Origin: CALMKX01 sp036274895
GTDB lineage: Bacteria; Acidobacteriota; Thermoanaerobaculia; Multivoradales; SZUA-115
DNA length: 64,000 nucleotides
NCBI GenBank assembly: GCA_036274895.1
Contig: DASUEU010000033.1
Coordinates: 44,250 to 108,249, forward strand
Direction of reading: 5' to 3'
Position 1 is the stretch's first letter; each line of letters starts with the position of its first letter. Positions 24,978-34,000 of this stretch are shown piece by piece. The position numbers and the translations under genes are program-made. The notes under the pieces were generated by a model. That model saw only the letters and a program-made list of their open reading frames with translations, was not told where the DNA came from and searched no databases.

Positions 24978-25074
24978 CCTCTGCACCGGGGTAGCTGCGT
25001 ACTCGTAGCGATGCACTAGTTTGGCGTCTCGTAAAGAGTTCTCTCTAATCAGGCTTCTGTGGGAAGGACTGGTC

Positions 25075-25992
25075 ATGCTTCAGGTCCTGAGTCTACGGAA
25101 GACGTTCCGTTCGAAAGGTGACGAGGTCGAGGCCGTACGAGGCATCGACCTCGAGGTTGGAGCCGGGGAGGTTCTGGGCTTCCTCGGGCCCAACGGTGCC
25201 GGCAAGACCACCACCATCAAGATGATCGCCGGGCTGATCCGCCGAGACGGCGGGTCCGTCCGCCTGGCCGGGCGAGACCCCGAGGCCGACCGCCACGCCC
25301 TGGCCGACCTCGGCGTGGTGCTCGAAGGCAACCGCAACCTCTACTGGCGGCTCACCGCTCGGGAGAACCTCGAGTACTTCGGTGTGCTGCGCGGGCTGTC
25401 CCGGACCGTGGCGCGCCAGCGGACGGCCGAGCTGCTGGCCCGCTTCGACCTCGCCAGCCGGCGAGACGACCCGGTTCGGATCCTCTCCCGCGGTATGCAG
25501 CAGCGCCTGGCTCTGGCTGTCGCCTGGCTCCATCGTCCGCGGCTCCTGCTGCTCGACGAGCCGACCCTGGGGCTCGATCCGGGAGCGGCCGAGGTGGTCA
25601 AGAAGCTCATCCAGGAGATCGTCGAGGAAGGCCACGCGGTGCTCCTGACCACCCACCAGATGGGGGTGGCCGAGGAGATCGCCCAGCGCATCGCGATCAT
25701 CAACTACGGCCAGATCCTCACCCAGGGCGGCACCGCCGAGCTGCTGCGGCGCTTCTCGGGAGAGACCTGGCGGGTCACCCTCGAGGAGGCCCTCGACGAG
25801 TCGCGCCGGCAGCGAGTTCTCGAGCTGGGCGGCTGGCTCAGCAACGGCCACGTCGAGTTCATGGGCAGCGCCGACGGCCTCTACCGGTTGCTCGATACCC
25901 TGCGTCCCTTGCCGATCGCCAAGGTCGAGAGGGACCAGTCCAACCTCAATGGAATCTTCCTCAAGCTGGTGGGAGGCGAGGCCGATGCTTGA
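25075..25992 (+). CDS. ABC-2-type transporter ATP-binding protein
   Basis: A 305-residue ATPase of the drug/lipid/polysaccharide exporter class. Walker A (GPNGAGKTTT) is at about residue 42, the signature LSRGMQQRLALA near 140, Walker B LLLLDEPTLGLDP near 160 and the H-loop LTTHQM near 190. A C-terminal extension of about 90 residues follows. GGAAGGA lies 6 bp before the ATG at 25075, so this start is preferred to the upstream TTG at 25021. It overlaps its permease by 8 bp and opens the plus-strand cluster. It may export the cluster product or a lipid precursor, or give self-resistance. Confidence 0.88.
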   Translation: MLQVLSLRKTFRSKGDEVEAVRGIDLEVGAGEVLGFLGPNGAGKTTTIKMIAGLIRRDGGSVRLAGRDPEADRHALADLGVVLEGNRNLYWRLTARENLEYFGVLRGLSRTVARQRTAELLARFDLASRRDDPVRILSRGMQQRLALAVAWLHRPRLLLLDEPTLGLDPGAAEVVKKLIQEIVEEGHAVLLTTHQMGVAEEIAQRIAIINYGQILTQGGTAELLRRFSGETWRVTLEEALDESRRQRVLELGGWLSNGHVEFMGSADGLYRLLDTLRPLPIAKVERDQSNLNGIFLKLVGGEADA

Positions 25993-26758
25993 CCTCTTCA
26001 GTGCCGAGCTCAGGCGCAGCCTGACCCTGGCCCGGCGCTACCCGGTGGAGTTCCTGAGCGGCGTGGCGCTGCTGGTGATCACCTTCTATGCCATCTTCCT
26101 CGGCGCTCGCTACGTCTCCGGGCCCCTGGTCCAGTTCGGCAAGGAGCTCGACGCATTGATCGTCGGCTACTGCCTCTGGAGCCTGGTGCTGTTTGCCGTC
26201 AACAGCATCGCCTCGTCCCTCCAAAGCGAGGCGATGACCGGTACGTTGGAGCAGGTCTACCTGTCCCCTTTCGGCGCGCTACGGGTGATCCTCACCCGCG
26301 CCCTCGCCGGGCTGGGCCTCAACCTCGTCATCACCGTCCTGCTGCTGGTGACGCTGATGCTCCTGACCGGCCGCACCTTGAGCTTCCCCGTGACCCTGGT
26401 GATCCCGCTCCTGACCGTGCTGCTGGCGGCTTACGGCCTCGGCTTGCTGATGGCCGGCTTCGCCCTCCTCGCCAAGCGGGTGGGGCAGTTCTTACGACTC
26501 GGCCAATTCCTGCTGCTGTTCCTGGTGGTGGCGCCGGTGGAGACCTTCTCCGGTCCGGCCAAGCTGATCGGCTACCTGCTGCCGGTGGCGCCGGGGGCGG
26601 GCATGCTCCGGGGTCTGATGACGCAGGGCCAGACCCTCGATCCCGAAACGGTGGCCCTGGCCTTTCTCAACGGGGTCGCCTACTTCGTCCTCGGCCTGAT
26701 GGTCTATCGCCGAGCAGAGCGCGAGGCACGCAGCCGGGGTCTTCTCGGGCAGTACTGA
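25985..26758 (+). CDS. ABC-2-type transporter permease
   Basis: A 257-residue integral membrane protein with about six hydrophobic segments. Examples are FLSGVALLVITFYAIFL, LCLWSLVLFAV-like at about 60-75, LGLNLVITVLLLVTLMLLTG, LVIPLLTVLLAAYGLGLLMA, LGQFLLLFLVVAPVETFSG and LAFLNGVAYFVLGLMVY. The VETFSGP...YLLPVAPG segment is typical of ABC-2 permeases. The start at 25985 lies inside the end of the ATPase gene, giving tight coupling. Together they form one complete exporter, distinct from the MacB-like exporter at the end of the cluster. Confidence 0.85.
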   Translation: MLDLFSAELRRSLTLARRYPVEFLSGVALLVITFYAIFLGARYVSGPLVQFGKELDALIVGYCLWSLVLFAVNSIASSLQSEAMTGTLEQVYLSPFGALRVILTRALAGLGLNLVITVLLLVTLMLLTGRTLSFPVTLVIPLLTVLLAAYGLGLLMAGFALLAKRVGQFLRLGQFLLLFLVVAPVETFSGPAKLIGYLLPVAPGAGMLRGLMTQGQTLDPETVALAFLNGVAYFVLGLMVYRRAEREARSRGLLGQY

Positions 26759-26789
26759 GCGGTTTCGAGCGAGGGGGCTCGGCTTCGCC

Positions 26790-28055
26790 ATGCGATTCCT
26801 CTTCACCACCCATCCTGGTTTCGGCCACCTTTATCCCCTGGTGCCGATCGCCCGAGCCCTGGCCGGCAGGGGTCACGAGGTGGCCATCGCCACCTCGGCT
26901 TCGTTCGCGCCAGCGGTAGCCCGGAGCGGGCTGACCCCGCTCGCCGCCGGGATGGACTGGCTGGAGTCCGAGTCCTACCGCACCTTCCCCTTCCTGGAGG
27001 GATTGCCCCTCGACCGCCGTGGTTCGGCCTACATGACGGAAGTCTTCGCCGGCACAGCCGGTGAACGGATGGTCAAAGACCTGCTCGCTCTGGCGGCCGA
27101 CTGGCGGCCGGACGTGCTGGTGCGCACCTACTACGAGCTCGGCGCGGCGGTGGTGGGAGAGAAGCTGGGCATCCCCCACGCTGCCGTGGGCATCGACTTC
27201 TTCTTCCCCGTGCACTGGTGGAAGACCCAGCTCGGACCCCGTCTCGCCTACCTGCGCAGCCTCGCCGGGCTGGCTCCCCATCCGGCCTTCGACATGCTCC
27301 ACCGCCACCTCTTCCTCTCCCTGGTTCCCCCCAGCTACCAGTTCCAGCTCCAGGGGCTGCCGAGCGTGGTGGAGTTCATCCAGCCGGAGTCGGCCGATGC
27401 CGAACCTGGGGCGGACCTGCCCGGGTGGCTCGACGAGCTCGCCGATCGCCCGCTGGTCCACCTCACTCTCGGCACCGTGTTCAACCGCAGCGAGGCAGGA
27501 GTGTTCCGAGCGGTGATCGCCGGCCTCGCGGGCGAGCCCGTCAACCTTCTGGTTACCACCGGCGACAACGTCGATCCCGATCGCCTGGGAACCTTGCCGG
27601 GCAATGTCCGGGCTGTCCGCTACCTGCCCCAGAGCCAGCTCGCCCCGCGCTGTGCCGTGGTGATCAACCACGGTGGTTTCGGCACCCTGATGGCGAGCTT
27701 CGCGAGCGGCGTGCCGGTGGTGGTGATCCCCATGGCGGGAGCCCTCCACGGCCTGCGCTGTCTCGCCCTGCGGCTCGGCCAGGTGCTGCGCCAGCCCGGC
27801 TGCTTCGACCAGCCCTTCGCCGGCATGGTCCCGGAGCTCACACCCGCCACCGTTCGTACCGCGGTGCGGACGCTGCTCGAAGACCCCGCCTATCGCGCCA
27901 ACGTCGGCAGGCTCCAGGACGAGATCCTCGCCCTGCCCGGAGCCTCGCGGGCGGCCGAGCTGCTGGTGCAGCTGGCCCGGCAGGGCGACCTGACGCTGCC
28001 TCCGGCGGGGCTGGTCGGTACCGCACGGGTGGTGTCACTGGAAGGCCAGCCATGA
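26790..28055 (+). CDS. GT-B-fold glycosyltransferase, MGT/UGT-like (family 1)
   Basis: A 421-residue glycosyltransferase of the macrolide/UDP-glycosyltransferase class. The N-terminus FLFTTHPGFGHLYPLVPIAR matches the acceptor-domain start with its catalytic His (GHLYP). The donor-binding region is LPQSQLAPRCAVVINHGGFG followed by TLMASFASGVPVVVIPMAGA, matching the HGGxGT...GVPxVxxP signature. The usual Asp-Gln that follows is replaced by AGALHG, so sugar-donor recognition may be unusual. The last four bases overlap the PKS start (ATGA). It probably glycosylates the lipopeptide product or its lipid. Confidence 0.88.
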   Translation: MRFLFTTHPGFGHLYPLVPIARALAGRGHEVAIATSASFAPAVARSGLTPLAAGMDWLESESYRTFPFLEGLPLDRRGSAYMTEVFAGTAGERMVKDLLALAADWRPDVLVRTYYELGAAVVGEKLGIPHAAVGIDFFFPVHWWKTQLGPRLAYLRSLAGLAPHPAFDMLHRHLFLSLVPPSYQFQLQGLPSVVEFIQPESADAEPGADLPGWLDELADRPLVHLTLGTVFNRSEAGVFRAVIAGLAGEPVNLLVTTGDNVDPDRLGTLPGNVRAVRYLPQSQLAPRCAVVINHGGFGTLMASFASGVPVVVIPMAGALHGLRCLALRLGQVLRQPGCFDQPFAGMVPELTPATVRTAVRTLLEDPAYRANVGRLQDEILALPGASRAAELLVQLARQGDLTLPPAGLVGTARVVSLEGQP

Positions 28056-31000
28056 AGCCTCCGGCGACGTTGGTCGAGCTGCTCGCGAGGCGGGCGCAGG
28101 CGGAGGGAGACCGTCAGGCTTTCGTCTACCTGCCGGACGGCGAGCGGGTGGGTTCGACGTTGAGCTATGCCGAGCTCGAGGGCGAGGCGCGCCGGGTCGC
28201 CGCGGCCCTGGCGCCGCGGGGAGTCGCCGGGCAGCGGGTGCTGGTCTGCTTCCCCCCGGGGCTCGAGTACGTCTCGGCCTTCTTCGGCTGCCTCCATGCC
28301 GGGGCCGTGCCCGTCCCCGCCTATCCTCCGGAGCCGGCGCGGCTGCAGCGCACCTTGCCACGCCTGCTCGCCATGCTGGGCAATGCGGGGGCGTCGGTGG
28401 TCCTGACCCCTTCGGCCCTCGGCGAGACGGTGAGCGAGCTGCTGGGGCGCCAGGCGGAGGCGGCAGGGGCGCAGGTGGTGACCCCGGAGGGCGGGCCGGC
28501 GAGGGCCGGCGAGGGGATGGAGCAGGCTCCGGTCAAGGGCGAGGATCTCGCCTTCCTGATGTACACCTCCGGATCCACCGGTCACCCCAAAGGGGCGATG
28601 GTCAGCCACCGCAGCGTCCTGCACAACCTGGAGCGCTTTCCCGGGTTCGCGAGCCGGCCGCCTTCAGCCTTCGTTTCCTGGCTGCCTTTCTTCCACGACC
28701 TCGGTCTGATGTTCGGCATGCTCCACCCCCTCTACCGGGGCGTGCCGGGGATCCTCATGCCGCCGCTGGCCTTCGTGGAGCGCCCGCTGCGCTGGCTGCA
28801 AGCGATCTCGCGCTTCCGCGCCACCACCACCGGCGGCCCGAACTTCGGCTACGAGCTCTGTGTCCGGCGCAGCAACGCCGAGGAGCGGCGCGAGCTCGAC
28901 CTCTCCTGCTGGAACCTGGCACTCAACGGCTCGGAACCGGTGAGGAGCGAGACCCTCGCCCGCTTCAGCGAAGCCTTCACCCCCCATGGCTTCTCGGCCG
29001 AGACCTTCTATCCCTCCTACGGCCTCGCGGAGGCCGCCGCCACCGTCACCGGCGGCTTCGAGCGCTGCGCGCCGATGGTCAAGGGCTTCGACCGCCGGCA
29101 GCTCGAGCGGGGCCGGGTGGAGGCGGGCAACCCGGGCGGCCGCGCCACCGTGACCCTGGTCGGCTGCGGCCGGACGATCGAAGACCAGGAGTTGGTGATC
29201 GTCGATCCGGGCACGCTGCGACCCTGCCCGCCGGGTCGCATCGGCGAGATCTGGGTGCGGGGACCGAGCATCGCCGACGGCTTCTGGCGGCGGCCGGAGG
29301 AGAGCAGCGAGCTGATCGGTGCCCGCCTCGACGGCCGGGGGCCCTTCCTGCGCACGGGTGACCTCGGTTTCCTCGAAGGGGAGGAGCTGTTCATCGCCGG
29401 TCGGCTCAAGGACGTGATCATCGTCCGGGGCGTCAACCACTACCCGGAGGACCTCGAGCACACCGTGGAACGGGCGCACCGGGCCCTGCGCGCCGGCTGT
29501 GGCGCGGCCTTCTCGGTCGACCTCGAAGGCGAGGAACGGCTGGTCGTGGTGCAGGAGGCCGACCCCGGGGCCATGGCGGAGGGGACCGAGGTGCTGGCCG
29601 CGATCCGCCAGGCCCTGGCCGAAGAGCACGAGCTGGAGGCCCACGCCATCGTGCTGCTGCCTCCCGGCAGCATCCCCAAGACCTCGAGCGGCAAGATCCG
29701 GCGGCGCGAGGCTCGGCAGCAATGGCAGCAGGGGCAGCTGACGCCTCTGGTCGAGCAGCGTGCGGGCGCCGGTGCCCGAGCGCCGGAGCCGGCGCCTTCG
29801 ACCGCGGCAGCCTCCGGGGAGGCGATCCGGCAGTGGCTCCTCGACTGGTTTGCAGCCCGCCTGGGCGCGGCGCCGCAAGCCATCGATGCCCAGGCGCCCT
29901 TCGCCCGCCACGGCCTGGCTTCGCTCGAGACCGTCCAGCTGATCCGCGAGCTCGGCGACTGGTTGGGCTGTGACCTGCCCCCCACCCTCGGCTGGGAGCA
30001 CCCGAGCATCGAGGGCCTGGTCCAGCACCTGACGGCGGGCCCTGCAACCGACGCCTGGCCCCGGGGGCGCTGGGCCCAGGCAGCGCCGTTGCCGGCGCAG
30101 CCGGTGGCGATCGTGGGCCTGAGCTGTCGCTTCCCGCAGGCCGACGGCCCCGAGCAGCTCTGGGAGTTGCTCGCCGGAGGCGTCGACGCCGTGCGCGAGA
30201 TCCCCCCCGAGCGTTGGGACGTCGACTCCTACTACGACCCGGATCCGGCCGCCCCCGGCAAGATGAGTACCCGCTGGGGTGGCTTCCTCCCGGGTCTCGA
30301 CCGCTTCGACGCGGCCTTCTTCGGCATCTCCCCGCGGGAGGCGGTCCATCTCGACCCCCAGCAGCGCCTGCTCCTGGAGATCGGCTGGGAGGCCCTGGAG
30401 GATGCCGGGATCCCGGCGGAAAGCCTCAAGGGCAGCCGCACCGGCGTGTTCGTCGCCAAGCTCCGGACCGACTACGGCGCCATCCTGTTCGAGAACTTCG
30501 CCTCCCGCGTGGAGGTCTACACCGGCTCGGGCAACGGCGATGCCATCCTCGCCAACCGGCTGTCCTACTTCTTCGACCTCAAGGGGCCCAGCGTCTCGGT
30601 GGACACCGCCTGCTCGGGTTCGCTGGTGGCGATCCACCTGGCCTGCCAGAGCCTGGCGCGGGGCGAATGCGCCTTGGCCCTGGCCGGAGGTGTCAACACG
30701 ATCCTCAAGCCGGACGGCAGCCTGTTCTTCACCAAGGCCGGGGCTCTGGCTCCCGACGGCCGCTGCAAGCCCTTCGACCACCGCGCCGACGGCATCGTGC
30801 GCAGCGAGGGTGCGGGCCTGGTCGTGCTCAAGCCGCTGGAGCGGGCCCTCGCCGACGGCGACCGCATCCACGCTGTGATCCGGGGCTCGGCAGTGAACCA
30901 GGACGGCCGCAGCAACGGCATCATGGCCCCCAACGGCGCGGCCCAGGAGGAGGTGCTGCGCCAGGCCTACCAGGCGGCGGGCATTTCCCCGGCGCAGGTT

Positions 31001-34000
31001 CAGTACGTCGAGGCGCACGGCACCGGCACCAGCCTCGGCGATCCGGTGGAGGTCAAGGCGCTCGCCAGCGTCCTCTCCCCCGGGCGCATGAGCGGCCGCC
31101 GCTTCCGGCTGGGCTCGCTCAAGAGCAACCTTGGGCACATGGAGTCGGCCGCGGGCATCGGCGGGGTGATCAAGGTGGCGCTCGCCATGCGCCATCGGCG
31201 GCTGCCCCCCAGCCTCCACTTCGAGCGTCCCAACCCACTGATCCCCTTCGAGGAGATCCCGGCCCAAGTCCAGACCGAGCTGGGGCCCTGGCCGGACGAG
31301 TCTCAAGCCCTGGTGGCGGGGGTCAGCGGCTTCGGCTATGGCGGCACCAACGCTCACGTCGTGCTCGAGGAGCCGCCGGCTCAGCCTCTGCGTGAGGGGG
31401 GCCGGGTGGAGCAGCCCGTGCTCCTGCCGCTCTCGGCGCAGGGCCCGGAGGCCCTGCGTGCCCTGGCGGCTGCCTGGCAGCGCCGGCTGGAGAGCGAGCA
31501 GACCGCGGGCTCGCTGGCCGACCTCACCTACACGGCGAGTGTGCGCCGGGGCCACCTGGACCATCGGCTGGCGCTGGTGGCCCGGGATCGGCAGGAGCTC
31601 TGCCAGGGCTTGGGCGCCTTCGTCGATGGCCAGCCGGCGGCCGGGCTCGAGGTCGGCAGCAGACCGCCCAACGGAGAGCCGCGGCTGGTGCTGGTGTTCT
31701 CCGGGCAGGGCTCGCAGTGGCCGGGCATGGCGCACGGCCTGAGCGCGCGCTTCGGGGTCTTCCGCGCCACCCTCCAGGAGTGCGACCGGCTGTTCCGGTG
31801 CCATGGCGAGGTCGAGCTGTTGACGGAGCTGGAGCGCGACGCCGCCGACTCCCGGCTCCACCGCACCGAGCTCATGCAACCGGCGATCTTCGCCCTGCAG
31901 GTGGCCCTCGCCGCCCTGTGGCGTTCCTGGGGCCTCAAGCCCGCGGCGGTGGTCGGACAGAGCCTCGGCGAGATCGCCGCGGCGCACGTCGCCGGTGCCT
32001 TGAGTCTCGAGGACGCCGTGCGGGTGGTGTGCCAGCGCAGCCGGCTGATGGCGCGCACGGCGGGCCGGGGGCGCACCGCGGTGGTCGCCCTGCCGGCCGC
32101 CGAGGCGAGCCTGGCGATCACCGGCTTTGAGGGAGAGCTCGGGCTGGCCGGGAGCCTCAGCCCCGGAACCAGTGTGCTCTCCGGCGCTCCCGCGGCCCTC
32201 GAGCAGGTGCTCGCCGCGCTCGGCCGGCAGGGCGTCTTCTGCCGGCTCGTGCGCGACGTGGACGTCGCCTTCCACAGCCCGCAGATGGAGCCTCTGGTGG
32301 ACGAGCTGGTGGAGTCCCTGGCCGGCATCCTCCCCCGGTCCGCCTCCTTGCCGATCGTCTCTGCGGTCGAAGGAGCCCTGGTCGAAGGGACCGAGTTGGA
32401 CGCCGCCTACTGGGGCCGGAACCTGCGCCGGCCCTTCTTGTTCGCGGACGCGGTGGGGCGCCTGGCCCGGGACGGCTACGAGGTCTTCCTCGAGGTCAGC
32501 CCCCACGCGGTGGTCGAAGGGGCGCTGCGCCAGTGCCTGGAGGCGGCTGGTCGCAAGGCCGCCGTGGTGGCCTCGATGCGGCGGGGGGAGGAGCCGCCGG
32601 CGTCGCTTCTGACGGCGCTCTCGCAGCTCTACTGCCAGGGGCTCGGCATCGACTGGCGAGCGGTCTATCGGGGTGCCGAAGGGCGCCTGAGCGACGTGCC
32701 CCACTATCCGTGGCAGCGCCAACGCTTCTGGTATGACCAGCTCGGGGCTCCGACCCGGGGCGACGGGATGCTCGGCGCCTCTGCCTCGAGCCGTCCGCGC
32801 AGCCACCCTCTGCTCGGAAGCTATCGCGAGGTGGCCCTGCCGGCGGGTGCCCATCTCTGGGAGAACCGCCTGGAGGCCGGCTCTCCGAGCTTCCTCGCCG
32901 ATCACCGGGTGGGCAACGTGGTGGTCCTGCCGGCGGCCGCTTACCTCGAGATGGCCCTGGCGGCCGCCGAGCAGGCCCTCGGTCCGGGACCCGTGGCAGT
33001 CGAAGGGGCGAGCTTCAGGCAGGCCCTGTTCCTGCCTCCCGAGGGCGCCAGGACCGTCCAGCTGACGCTGGCCCCGGAAGCGAGCGACCGGGCCGCGTGG
33101 CGAGTGTTCAGCCGCTCCGCCGCCGAGGGCTTGGTGGGCGAGCCGTGGCGGCTCCACGCTGCCGGCACCATCGCCTGCCTGCGCGCCCCGGTGGCGGGTA
33201 ACGGTCACGTCGAGGTCGGCCTCGACGAGCGCCGGATGCAATGCCCCTACCGCCTGTCGACCGTCGACCACTACGAGCGGATGCGCTCTCGCGGCCTCGG
33301 CTATGGGGGCAGCTTTCAGGTGCTCGCGGACCTGTGGGCCGGGCCGGACCGGGCGCTGGGGAGGGCTCGCCTGCCCGCGGCGCTCGAGAGTACAGCCCGA
33401 TCGTTCCGGCTGCACCCCGTGCTGCTCGACGGAGCCCTCCAGGTGGTGGCTGCCGCTCTCGCGGCGCGGATCGGTGCTCCGGCCGGCGAGGGCCAGGAGG
33501 GCGGGCTGTTCCTGCCCGTCGGTGTGGATCGTCTGACCCTGATGGGGCCTTCCGCCAGCGAGCTCTGGGTGAGCGTGCAAGCGGCTCAAAGACCGGGCCG
33601 GCAGGACGGCGAGGCGGGAGCCGACCTCGCTCTGTTCGACCCCGCCGGCCGCCTGGTCGCCAGGATCGAGGGGCTCAGCCTGCGCCGCCTCGACGGGGCC
33701 GCCCGAGACGGGGATCTCGACCTGCGCTCCGCTCACTACGAACTGTCCTGGCAGCCCGCGCCGCAGCACCTTCTCGGGGCCGCCCCACCTCGCGAGGCGG
33801 GGTGCTGGTTGGTCCTGGGCGGAGCGGACGGGCTCGGCGACGAGGTTGCCGAGGTGCTCACTCAGCGGGGTGAGAGGTCGGTGCGGGTCGAGGGCGGATC
33901 GCGGTGGGAGTGCTCCAGCGAAGGGGATCGGGTGCAGCTGGACCCGCTCAAGGCCGAGGACTACCACCGCCTGCTGAGCGCCGTCTCACATGCCGACGGG

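Noticed and set aside
27218..28051. N-terminal extension of the PKS frame
   Set aside because: It overlaps the glycosyltransferase in another frame and has no domain; the ATG at 28052 starts the FAAL and overlaps the previous stop by ATGA.
28052..29750. NRPS adenylation domain
   Set aside because: Sequence features (SWLPFFHDLGL, GGPNFGYELCVRR, FYPSYGLAEA) are those of fatty-acyl-AMP ligases, and no condensation domain follows.
28664..33967. 1767-residue open frame on the minus strand
   Set aside because: It is entirely antisense to the FAAL-PKS, whose domains and active sites are intact; the translation shows no motif.
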